Under the pieces are notes generated by a model. The model had not been told where the DNA came from. It did not search any database and saw only the letters and a list, made by a program, of their open reading frames with translations. From NCBI GenBank assembly GCA_023150095.1, contig JAKLLO010000001.1, positions 1-64,000 of the forward strand: a stretch of DNA of 64,000 bases, written 5' to 3'. Positions within the stretch are counted from its first letter, which is position 1, and each line of letters starts with the position of its first letter. This document shows positions 53,494-61,743 of this stretch, in pieces. Source of the stretch: Zoogloea sp. GTDB lineage: Bacteria; Pseudomonadota; Gammaproteobacteria; Burkholderiales; Rhodocyclaceae. The position numbers and the translations under genes were made by a program.

Positions 53494-55875
53494 GTGAGCA
53501 GACTCATCATTCGCAAGGTGGCCGTGCTGGGTGCCGGCGTCATGGGGGCGCAGATCGCCGCCCACTGCGCCAACGCCAGCGTGCCGGTCATCCTTTTCGA
53601 CCTGCCGAAGGAAGGCGACCCCAACGCCATCGCCAAGAAGGCCGTGGACGGGCTCAAGAAGCTCGATCCGGCGCCCCTCGCCACCCGCGACCGGGCCCAG
53701 TTCATCGAGGTGGCCAACTACGGTTCGGATCTGGCAAAGCTGCGCGACTGCGACCTCATCATCGAGGCCATCGCCGAGAAGATGGAATGGAAGCTCGACC
53801 TGTACGCCAAGGTCGCCCCGTTCATCCGCCCGGATGCGATCTTCGCCTCCAACACCTCGGGCCTGTCGATCAACGCCCTGGACCAGGGCCTGCCCGAAGC
53901 CATGCGTGATCGCTTCTGTGGCATCCACTTCTTCAACCCGCCGCGCTACATGGCGCTGGTCGAGCTGATCCCCACCGCCCGCACCCAGCCGGCGATGCTC
54001 GACGACCTCGAAGCCTGGCTTACCACCCGCCTCGGCAAGAGCATCGTCCGCGCCAAGGACACCCCCAACTTCGTCGCCAACCGCGTGGGCGTGTTCTCGA
54101 TCCTGGCGGTGATGCACCACACCGCACGCCTGGGCCTCGGCTTCGACGAGGTGGACGCGCTCACTGGCCCGCTCATCGGCCGCCCCAAGAGCGCCACCTA
54201 CCGCACTGCGGATGTCGTTGGCCTCGACACCCTGGCCCACGTGGTCGGCACCATGGACGCGACCCTGCCGGACGACCCGTGGCATGGCTACTACAAGTCG
54301 CCCGAGTGGCTCGCCGGCCTGATCGCCAAGGGCGCCCTGGGCCAGAAGACCAAGGGCGGCATCTTCCGCAAGGAAGGCAAGGTCATCAACGTGCTGGATC
54401 TCGCCTCGGGCGCCTATCGCCCCAGCGCCGGCGAGGTTGCGCCCGAAGTGCTGGCCATCCTCAAGAACCGCAACCCGGCCGAGAAGTTCGCCCAGCTGCG
54501 CGCAAGCCAGCACCCCCAGGCCCAGTTCCTGTGGGCGATCTTCCGCGACGTTTTCCACTACTGCGCCTCCCAGCTCGGCTCGATCGCCGACAACGCCCGC
54601 GACGTGGATTTCGCCATGCGCTGGGGCTTCGGCTGGCAGCAGGGGCCGTTTGAAACCTGGCAGGCCGCCGGCTGGCAGGTGATCGCCGACGCCATCAAGG
54701 CCGACATCGATGCTGGCGTGGCGATGACCAACGCGCCGCTGCCCGCCTGGGTGTTCGACGGCCGCCAGGGCGTGCATGCGCCGGAAGGCTCGTGGAGCGC
54801 GTCTGATGCCGCCCTCAAGCCCCGTTCGACCCTGCCGGTCTATCAGCGCCAGCTCTTCCCCGAGCGCGTGCTGGGCGAGGCTGCGCCGGATGCCGGCGTC
54901 ACCCTGTGGGAGAACGAAGGCGTGCGCCTCTGGAATCTCCCGGCCAAGGACGCCCGCATCGGCATCATCTCCTTCAAGTCGAAGATGCACGCGGTGGGCG
55001 ACGAGGTGCTGGACGGTGTGCTCGAAGCCATCGCCCGCGCCGAGCGCGACCTGGACGGCCTGGTGATCTGGCACGAGGCGCCGTTTGCCGTCGGCGCCAA
55101 CCTGGCGCAGGTGGTCGAAGCCTGCAAGGCCGGCCAGTTCGACCGCCTCGAAAAGACGGTTGCCAAGTTCCAGCAGGCTTCGATGGCCCTCAAGCATTCC
55201 GCGGTGCCCACGGTGGCGGCGGTGCAGGGCATGGCCCTGGGTGGTGGCTGCGAGTTCGTGATGCACGCCACCCATCGGGTGCTGGCGCTGGAGAGCTACG
55301 TGGGCCTCGTCGAGGCCGGCGTCGGCCTGATCCCGGCGGGCGGCGGCTGCAAGGAGTTCGCGCTGCGTGCGGCGGGCCTCGCCAGCCGGGCGGCGGGCGG
55401 CGACGTGTTCCCCTTCATCCAGAACATGTTCCAGACCATCGCCATGGCCAACGTCTCCAAGAGCGCGCTGCAGGCGGTGGAGCTGGGCTTCGCGAAGGAA
55501 TCCGACGACATCCTCTTCAACGCCAACGAGCTGCTCCACGTGGCCCTGGCCCGGGCGCGGGCGATTGCCGAATCCGGCTATCAGCCGCCGCTCATCCAGC
55601 GCGCCGTGCAGGTGGCCGGCCGTAACGGCATCGCCACCTGCGAGATGATGCTCATCAACATGAAGGAGGGCGGCTTCATCTCCGCCTGGGACTACCGCGT
55701 CGCTCGTGCGGCGGCCACCGCCCTGTGCGGCGGCGAGGTGGAAACCAACGCGAAGGTGTCGGAGCAATGGATTCTCGACGTGGAGCGTGCGCTCTTCGTG
55801 GATCTGCTCAAGACCGAAAAGACCCAGCAGCGCATCGTGCACATGCTGGAAACCGGCAAGCCGCTGCGCAACTGA
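53494..55875 (+). CDS. fadN: 3-hydroxyacyl-CoA dehydrogenase/enoyl-CoA hydratase (FadN type)
   Basis: The 793-residue protein has the opposite domain order to the FadJ-type gene: the NAD-binding dehydrogenase comes first (VLGAGVMGAQIAAHCANA, residues about 9-26) and the enoyl-CoA hydratase domain last (ALGGGCEFVMHATHRVL from about residue 583). This order is known for FadN proteins. The GTG start follows GAAGGAGGAG. It works with the FadA thiolase encoded downstream, after a 143-bp gap containing a large hairpin element. Confidence 0.92.
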   Translation: MSRLIIRKVAVLGAGVMGAQIAAHCANASVPVILFDLPKEGDPNAIAKKAVDGLKKLDPAPLATRDRAQFIEVANYGSDLAKLRDCDLIIEAIAEKMEWKLDLYAKVAPFIRPDAIFASNTSGLSINALDQGLPEAMRDRFCGIHFFNPPRYMALVELIPTARTQPAMLDDLEAWLTTRLGKSIVRAKDTPNFVANRVGVFSILAVMHHTARLGLGFDEVDALTGPLIGRPKSATYRTADVVGLDTLAHVVGTMDATLPDDPWHGYYKSPEWLAGLIAKGALGQKTKGGIFRKEGKVINVLDLASGAYRPSAGEVAPEVLAILKNRNPAEKFAQLRASQHPQAQFLWAIFRDVFHYCASQLGSIADNARDVDFAMRWGFGWQQGPFETWQAAGWQVIADAIKADIDAGVAMTNAPLPAWVFDGRQGVHAPEGSWSASDAALKPRSTLPVYQRQLFPERVLGEAAPDAGVTLWENEGVRLWNLPAKDARIGIISFKSKMHAVGDEVLDGVLEAIARAERDLDGLVIWHEAPFAVGANLAQVVEACKAGQFDRLEKTVAKFQQASMALKHSAVPTVAAVQGMALGGGCEFVMHATHRVLALESYVGLVEAGVGLIPAGGGCKEFALRAAGLASRAAGGDVFPFIQNMFQTIAMANVSKSALQAVELGFAKESDDILFNANELLHVALARARAIAESGYQPPLIQRAVQVAGRNGIATCEMMLINMKEGGFISAWDYRVARAAATALCGGEVETNAKVSEQWILDVERALFVDLLKTEKTQQRIVHMLETGKPLRN

Positions 55876-55884
55876 TTGTGATGC

Positions 55885-56000
55885 GGTGAGGAGATAGGAG
55901 GAAGGCGTTCGGAGACCTTGTTTGCGCCCGGTGCGCTGGCGAACGTCAGCGCGCCAAGGCTGGCGCCGGTCTCCTCACTCCTCACGCCTTACTCCTCACT
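55885..56000. repeat. Long imperfect palindromic repeat element between fadN and fadA
   Basis: The 116-bp element folds on itself in nested steps: GTGAGGAG (55886-55893) with CTCCTCAC (55992-55999); AAGGCG (55902-55907) with CGCCTT (55985-55990); GGAGACC (55911-55917) with GGTCTCC (55968-55974); and the centre GCGCTG (55933-55938) with CAGCGC (55947-55952). The right arm repeats CTCCTCAC with short spacers. It resembles an intergenic repeat or MITE-like hairpin element rather than a simple terminator, since no T run follows. It could also weaken read-through from fadN to fadA. Confidence 0.6.
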
Positions 56001-56018
56001 GCCCCAAAGGAGAATTCG

Positions 56019-57212
56019 ATGAAACAGATTCAGGAAGCCTACATCGTTGCCGCCACCCGCACGCCGGTGGCCAAGCGCAACGGGATGTTCCGCAACGTGC
56101 GTCCGGACGACATGCTGGCCCACGTGCTGTCTGCGGTTGTCGCCAAGGTGCCGGGGCTCGACGCCACCGAGATCGGCGACGTGGTCGTCGGCTGCGCCAT
56201 GCCGGAAGCCGAGCAGGGCATGAACGTGGCGCGCATCGGCGTGCTGCTGGCCGGCCTGCCCAACACCGTGCCTGGCATCACCATCAACCGCTTCTGCTCG
56301 TCCGGCTTGCAGGCCGTGGCCGACGCCGCCGCGCGCATCCGCTTGGGCGAAGCCGACGTGATGATCGCCGCTGGCACCGAGAGCATGACCGTGATGCCCC
56401 AGATCATGGGTAACAAGATCTCCCTCAACCCGGCCATCTTCGCCAAGGACGAGAACCTCGGCATCGCCTTCGGCATGGGCCTCACCGCCGAGAAGGTCGC
56501 CCAGCAGTGGGGCATCGACCGCGCCGCCCAGGACGCCTTCGCGGTGCAGTCCAACCAGCGCGCCGCCGCGGCCATCGCCGCCGGTGCCTTCCGTGACGAG
56601 ATCACGCCGTACACCGTGCGCACCCACGTGCCGGGCGAGGGCGGCACGGTGCGCGTCACCGAACGCATCTGCGACACCGACGAAGGCCCGCGGGGCGACG
56701 CCACCGTCGAGAGCCTCGGCAAGCTCAAGCCGGTGTTCGCCGCCCGCGGTTCGGTGACGGCCGGCAACAGCTCCCAGATGTCCGACGGCGCCGGCGCGGT
56801 GCTGCTGATGTCCGAGGCGGCCGTCAAGCGCTACGGCGTCAAGCCCATCGCGCGCTTCTGCAGCTACTCGGTGGCCGGCGTGCCGCCCGAGATCATGGGC
56901 ATCGGCCCGGTCGAGGCGATCCCCCGCGCCCTCAAGGCGGCCGGCATCCAGCAATCCGATCTCGACTGGATCGAGCTGAACGAAGCCTTCGCGGCCCAGG
57001 CCCTGGCGGTGATGCGCCAGCTCGACATGGATCAGTCCAGGATCAACCCCCAGGGCGGCGCCATCGCCCTCGGCCATCCGCTGGGCGCCACCGGGGTGAT
57101 CCGTGCCGCCACGCTGATGAGCGCCTTCCAGCGCACCTCGGCCCGCTACGGCATGATCTCCATGTGCATCGGCACCGGCATGGGCGCCGCCGGCATCTTC
57201 GAGAAGGTGTGA
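56019..57212 (+). CDS. fadA: Acetyl-CoA C-acyltransferase FadA
   Basis: This 397-residue thiolase is of the FadA type that pairs with FadN. The active-site Cys93 is in [11 protein letters not shown]; His is in NEAFAAQAL; a third residue is in [17 protein letters not shown]; and the last Cys is in [12 protein letters not shown]. The start follows AAAGGAG. It is a second thiolase, clearly distinct from the FadI-type gene at 47594. Confidence 0.93.
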   Translation: MKQIQEAYIVAATRTPVAKRNGMFRNVRPDDMLAHVLSAVVAKVPGLDATEIGDVVVGCAMPEAEQGMNVARIGVLLAGLPNTVPGITINRFCSSGLQAVADAAARIRLGEADVMIAAGTESMTVMPQIMGNKISLNPAIFAKDENLGIAFGMGLTAEKVAQQWGIDRAAQDAFAVQSNQRAAAAIAAGAFRDEITPYTVRTHVPGEGGTVRVTERICDTDEGPRGDATVESLGKLKPVFAARGSVTAGNSSQMSDGAGAVLLMSEAAVKRYGVKPIARFCSYSVAGVPPEIMGIGPVEAIPRALKAAGIQQSDLDWIELNEAFAAQALAVMRQLDMDQSRINPQGGAIALGHPLGATGVIRAATLMSAFQRTSARYGMISMCIGTGMGAAGIFEKV

Positions 57213-57261
57213 CCCGCCTCGTCCCCGGCCGTGGGATCGCGGCCGGGGCGTCTGTTTTCAG

Positions 57262-59910
57262 ATGACCTCGCTTCCGGCAGACCGGGCCGACCCGCGCCCG
57301 TCCCTGCTGATCCAGACCAAGCTGCGCCCGCCGGCCCCGTCGGCGGGCGTGCTGCTTCGTCCACGCCTGCTGGATGCCCTCTGCGCGCCCGGTCAGCCGC
57401 CGGTGCTGCGGGTGTGTGCCTCGCCCGGCGCCGGCAAGACGACCCTGCTCGCCCAGCTGCGCGAACGCCTCAGCGGCCTGGGCTGGCTGGTGGGTTGGCT
57501 CAGCCTCGACCGGGAGGACGACGATCCCGGCCTGTTCTTTCCGTATCTCGTCGCGGCCCTGGGGGGCGAAGACGGCGTCGCCCGCGAGGCCGCCCGCCTT
57601 CTCGCGCGGGATGCGCTGGCCTCGCCCCGGGCGGTGCTGGCGGCCCTCATCAACGGGCTGGCCCGCTCGCCGGTGCCGGTGGCGCTGATCCTCGACGACG
57701 CCGACGCGCTCACCACACCGCCACTCCTCGACGCCCTGCAGACCCTCGTCCGCTATGCGCCGCCGGCCTTCCGGCTGATCCTCGCCGGGCGCGGTGCGCC
57801 GGCCTTGCCCTTCGCCACCCTGGCGGCGCGGGGGCAGCTGACCAGCATCGGCGAGCCCGAGCTGCGCTTTGCAGCCGACGAGGCGCGGCATTACTTTGAA
57901 GGCCTGGGCGGGCCGCTGGCCGAATCCGCCGTGGCGGATGCCGTGTGGCGCACCACCGAAGGCTGGGCCGCCGGCATGTATCTGGTTGCCCTGTCGGTGC
58001 GCGGCGCCGACGACGCCAACGCGCTGATGGCCGGCATCCGCCGCCGGGCGGGGGAGGGCGTCGGGGCGTATCTGGCCGAGAACGTCCTCGCCGGGCTCGA
58101 CCCGGCCCGGGTGGATTTCCTCCTCGCCGCCGGCCCGCTCGACCGCTTCTGCCCGGACCTGTGCGCCGCGGTGAGCGGCCAGCCCGATGCCCGCCGGCTG
58201 CTCGATGAGCTCGCCGGCCAGAACCTCTTCGTGAAGCGCCTGGACGACGGCTGGTTCCGCTTTCATGCGCTGTTTGCCGACTACCTGAAGGCCCGCCTCG
58301 GGCGGGACGACCCGGCGCGCCTGCGCCACATCCAGCTTGCCGCCGCCCGCTGGTGCGCCGACGCTGGCCTGTGGCAGGAGGCGGTGCGCTACGCCCTGGC
58401 CGGCGGTGACGCGCCCCGCGCCGCCGCCTGGGCCGAGGCCTGCGCCATGGGGCTGGTGCAGGCCGGCGACATCCGCACCGTTACCGGCTGGCTGGCCCTG
58501 CTGCCGCCGGCGCTGGTGGCCGGCAGCCTGCGTCTGCGCCTCGCCCACGCCTGGGCGCTGGCTTTTGGGCTGCGGTTGGGCGAGGCCCGCGACACCCTCA
58601 GCGGCATCGAGGCCGACGTGGCCAGCGGACGCCTGCCGGCCCAGGCCGAGCCAGGCGAGCTGGCCGCGGTGAAGGGCCTGATCGCCGGCCTCTCGGATGA
58701 GAGCGAGGCGGCGATGGCCTTTGGCCGGCAGGCGCTGGACGAAACCCCGCAGGCCGATTCGTGGGTCGCCCAGATGGCTCGCAGCGTGATCCTGTTCGGG
58801 CTGCACACCGCGTCGCGCTTCGACGAAGCGACCGAGCTGGCGGCCCGCTCGGCGCCCTTCGAGGCGGGTGGCTGCCCGCTCTTCGGCATGGTGTATCGGC
58901 TCAGCATGTCCGGGCTGGGGCACGGCATCGCCGGCCGGCTGGGCGAGGCGGCGGCCTTGCTGCGGGAAGCCCTGGCCCGGGCAGTGGCCGAATCCGGCCC
59001 CCTGTCGGCGGTGGCCGCGCTGCCTGTGGGCTATCTGGCCGAGATCCTCTACGAGCGGGGCGACCTGCAGGCCGTCGCCGAGGTGATGGGCGGCCGCGCC
59101 GAGGTAGTGGCCGAAACCTGCCCGCTGGGCTCGTGCGCCCGGTTTGCCGTGACATCCGCAAGGCTGGCGCTGCTGCGGGGCGATCGGGCCGCCGCGCTGG
59201 CCCGCCTCGACGCCGCCGACCAGCTGGGCGAGGCCCGCCGCTGGCTGCGCATGCGGGCGCTGATGCTGGTCGAAGCGGCGCGCATCCTGTGGCGGGGCGG
59301 CGACGCTGCCGCGCTGCGTCGGCGGGTCGACGCGCTGCGTCCGCTGATGCCGGCCCGGCCGCCCCGGCAGGTGAGCAGCCTGATGGAAACCTGGCTTGCG
59401 TGGTGCGAGGCGCTGGCAGTGCTGGCCCTGGCAGAGGGGCGGGCCGCCGACGCGGTGACGGCGCTCGAAGCGCTGGTGACGGCGTCTGGCGAGGCGGGTT
59501 TTCACTACCGCGCCCTGCAGCGGCGCATCCTGCTGGCCGAAGCCCTGGCGCTGGCCGGCCAGCGCCCCCGGGCGGTAGCGGGGTTGGCGGCGCTGCTGCC
59601 CCTCGCCGAGCAGGCAGGGATGGTGCGCAGCTTTGCCGATGCCGGCCCGCTCGTCGAGGTGCTGCTGGTCGAAGCCCGGGCCGGTGCCGCCGTTGATGCG
59701 CCGGAGCGGCTGTCGGCCCGCGAGCACGACATCCTGCAGCGGGTTGCCCAGGGTTTGTCGAACAAGGCCATCGCCCGTGAGGCGCAGGTGACGCCCGAGA
59801 CCGTGAAGTGGCACCTCAGCAACATCTACGCAAAGCTCGGCGCCCGCAGCCGCACCGAAGCCATCCACCGGGCCCGGCAGGCCGGCCTGCTGCGCCCGCC
59901 ACCCGGCTGA
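57262..59910 (+). CDS. LuxR-family MalT/AlkS-like ATP-dependent transcriptional activator
   Basis: The 882-residue protein has an N-terminal P-loop ATPase (SPGAGKTTLLAQL near residue 55, LILDDADAL as Walker B), a long helical repeat region and a C-terminal LuxR helix-turn-helix (LSAREHDILQRVAQGLSNKAIAREAQVTPETVKWHLSNIYAKL). This is the layout of MalT and AlkS. AlkS controls alkane genes, whose products are fatty acids, and the acyl-CoA ligase gene follows directly. Control of the neighbouring fatty-acid genes is likely, with a small hydrophobic inducer. The Met at 57262 starts shortly before the ATPase, so little N-terminal sequence is missing. Confidence 0.85.
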   Translation: MTSLPADRADPRPSLLIQTKLRPPAPSAGVLLRPRLLDALCAPGQPPVLRVCASPGAGKTTLLAQLRERLSGLGWLVGWLSLDREDDDPGLFFPYLVAALGGEDGVAREAARLLARDALASPRAVLAALINGLARSPVPVALILDDADALTTPPLLDALQTLVRYAPPAFRLILAGRGAPALPFATLAARGQLTSIGEPELRFAADEARHYFEGLGGPLAESAVADAVWRTTEGWAAGMYLVALSVRGADDANALMAGIRRRAGEGVGAYLAENVLAGLDPARVDFLLAAGPLDRFCPDLCAAVSGQPDARRLLDELAGQNLFVKRLDDGWFRFHALFADYLKARLGRDDPARLRHIQLAAARWCADAGLWQEAVRYALAGGDAPRAAAWAEACAMGLVQAGDIRTVTGWLALLPPALVAGSLRLRLAHAWALAFGLRLGEARDTLSGIEADVASGRLPAQAEPGELAAVKGLIAGLSDESEAAMAFGRQALDETPQADSWVAQMARSVILFGLHTASRFDEATELAARSAPFEAGGCPLFGMVYRLSMSGLGHGIAGRLGEAAALLREALARAVAESGPLSAVAALPVGYLAEILYERGDLQAVAEVMGGRAEVVAETCPLGSCARFAVTSARLALLRGDRAAALARLDAADQLGEARRWLRMRALMLVEAARILWRGGDAAALRRRVDALRPLMPARPPRQVSSLMETWLAWCEALAVLALAEGRAADAVTALEALVTASGEAGFHYRALQRRILLAEALALAGQRPRAVAGLAALLPLAEQAGMVRSFADAGPLVEVLLVEARAGAAVDAPERLSAREHDILQRVAQGLSNKAIAREAQVTPETVKWHLSNIYAKLGARSRTEAIHRARQAGLLRPPPG

Positions 59911-59919
59911 GCCCCGGCT

Positions 59920-59938
59920 GCCCCCCTTTCGGGGGGGC
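59920..59938. terminator. GC-rich hairpin after the LuxR gene
   Basis: GCCCCCC at 59920-59926 pairs with GGGGGGC at 59932-59938 around a 5-base loop, followed by GATTTC. It lies 9 bp after the LuxR stop and 69 bp before the ligase gene. The stem is very stable but the T run is poor. Confidence 0.5.
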
Positions 59939-60007
59939 GATTTCACCCCGCCCTCCGGCTAAGCTGCGGACGCTTCCGTCAGACCATAACAGCCCGAGGA
60001 GACAATC

Positions 60008-61672
60008 GTGCAAACCGACATCCGTGCCACCGGAGACGCTGCCGCGTCCGCCGACCAGCCTTACGCCTACCCGCTGCTCATCAAGCAGCTCCTGCACACG
60101 CCGCTGGCCCACGCGCCCGATCAGGAGATCGTCTATCGCGACCTGTGCCGCCACACCTACCGCGATCTCGTTGCCCGCATCGGCCGCCTGGGCAGCGCCC
60201 TCAGCCGGCTCGGCGTGGGCTTTGGCGACACCGTGGCGGTGGCCGACTGGGATTCCCACCGCTACCTCGAGAGCTACTTCGCAATCCCGATGCTGGGCGC
60301 GGTGCTGATGACCGTGAACGTGCGCCTGTCGCCCGAGCAGATCGCCTACACCATCGACCACTGCGGTGCCGAGACGCTGCTCATCAACACCGAATTCCTG
60401 CCCATCCTCGACGGCATCCGCGAGCGCCTGCCCAAGCTCAAGCGCATCGTCCTGCTCTCCGACGAGCCCTGCGACCTGGCCGCCGCGGGTGCCATCGGCG
60501 AGTACGAAGCCCTGCTGGCCGCCGCCGATCCGCAGCACGCGTTTCCGGATTTCGACGAGAACACCCGCGCCACCACCTTCTACACCACCGGCACCACCGG
60601 ATTGCCGAAGGGCGTGTTCTTCAGCCATCGCCAGCTGGTGCTCCACACCCTCGGCACCCTCGGCGGGCTGGCCGGCGCCGCGTCGGGCCAGCGGCTGCAC
60701 CGGGGCGACGTGTACATGCCGATCACCCCGATGTTCCACGTCCACGCCTGGGGCCTGCCCTACGTGGCGACCATGCTGGGCGTGAAGCAGGTCTACCCCG
60801 GCCGCTACGTGCCCGACATGCTGCTGCAGCTGCGCCGCACCGAAGGCGTGACCTTCTCCCACTGCGTGCCCACCATCCTGCAGATGCTCCTGCTGGCGCC
60901 GGCCGCCAGGGAGATGGACCTGTCCGGCTGGAAGATGGTGATTGGCGGTTCGGCCTTCACCGCCGGCCTCGCCACCCAGGCGGTGGCGCGGGGGATGGAC
61001 GTGTTCACCGGCTACGGCATGTCCGAGACCTGCCCGATCCTGACCCTCGCCCAGCTCAAGCCCGCCGACCTGGACCTGCCGCCCGAGCAGACCGTGCCCG
61101 ACCGCTGCCGCACCGGCCTGCCGATTCCGCTGGTGAACCTGCGCATCGTCGACGGCAACCTGGACGACGTGGCCCACGACGACCAGGCCCAGGGCGAGGT
61201 GGTCGTGCGTGCCCCGTGGCTCACCCAGGGCTACCTGAACGACGCCGACGCCACCGCCCACCTGTGGCGTGGCGGCTGGCTGCACACCCAGGACATCGGC
61301 CGCATCGCGCCCAGCGGCTCGCTGCAGATCACCGACCGCATCAAGGACGTCATCAAGTCGGGCGGCGAGTGGATCTCGTCGCTGGAGATCGAGACCCTGA
61401 TCTCCCAGCACCCGGCAGTGGCCGAGGTAGCGGTGCTGGGCGTGCCCGACGCCCGCTGGGGCGAGCGTCCGCTGCCGGTGGTGGTGCCCAAGGCCGGCGC
61501 CGAAGGGGTGACGGCGGACGACATCATCGCCCACCTGCGCGCCTTCGCCGACGCGGGGCGGATCTCGCGCTTCGCGGTGCCCGATCAGGTGCGCTTTGCC
61601 GACAGCCTCGAGAAGACCAGCGTCGGCAAGATCAACAAGCGCCAGATGCGCGAGCGCTACGCCGCCGGCTGA
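60008..61672 (+). CDS. Medium/long-chain fatty acid-CoA ligase (AlkK type)
   Basis: The 554-residue AMP-forming synthetase activates fatty acids to acyl-CoA. The AMP-binding motif is TTFYTTGTTGLPKGVFFSH, followed by GYGMSETCPI and the hinge/lysine region near the C-terminus (KTSVGKINKR, with the catalytic Lys). The lineage is close to AlkK, the ligase for medium-chain acids in alkane users. The start is a GTG after GAGGAGAC. It probably feeds the fad genes upstream. Confidence 0.92.
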   Translation: MQTDIRATGDAAASADQPYAYPLLIKQLLHTPLAHAPDQEIVYRDLCRHTYRDLVARIGRLGSALSRLGVGFGDTVAVADWDSHRYLESYFAIPMLGAVLMTVNVRLSPEQIAYTIDHCGAETLLINTEFLPILDGIRERLPKLKRIVLLSDEPCDLAAAGAIGEYEALLAAADPQHAFPDFDENTRATTFYTTGTTGLPKGVFFSHRQLVLHTLGTLGGLAGAASGQRLHRGDVYMPITPMFHVHAWGLPYVATMLGVKQVYPGRYVPDMLLQLRRTEGVTFSHCVPTILQMLLLAPAAREMDLSGWKMVIGGSAFTAGLATQAVARGMDVFTGYGMSETCPILTLAQLKPADLDLPPEQTVPDRCRTGLPIPLVNLRIVDGNLDDVAHDDQAQGEVVVRAPWLTQGYLNDADATAHLWRGGWLHTQDIGRIAPSGSLQITDRIKDVIKSGGEWISSLEIETLISQHPAVAEVAVLGVPDARWGERPLPVVVPKAGAEGVTADDIIAHLRAFADAGRISRFAVPDQVRFADSLEKTSVGKINKRQMRERYAAG

Positions 61673-61743
61673 CACGCCCGCACGCCAACCGGATCAGCGC
61701 CCCCGCCAAAGAGGGGCGCGATCCGCCAAAGGAGGAAATCCGG

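Noticed and set aside
51175-55842. A 1,555-codon open frame on the minus strand
   Set aside because: It lies opposite the FadL-type, TetR and fadN genes, is very rich in Gly, Ala, His and Val, and shows no family motif. It is an effect of high GC content at third codon positions.
55885-56000. CRISPR-like repeat array
   Set aside because: The CTCCTCAC units are short, close together and pair with the other arm; there are no equal spacers, and no cas gene is present.
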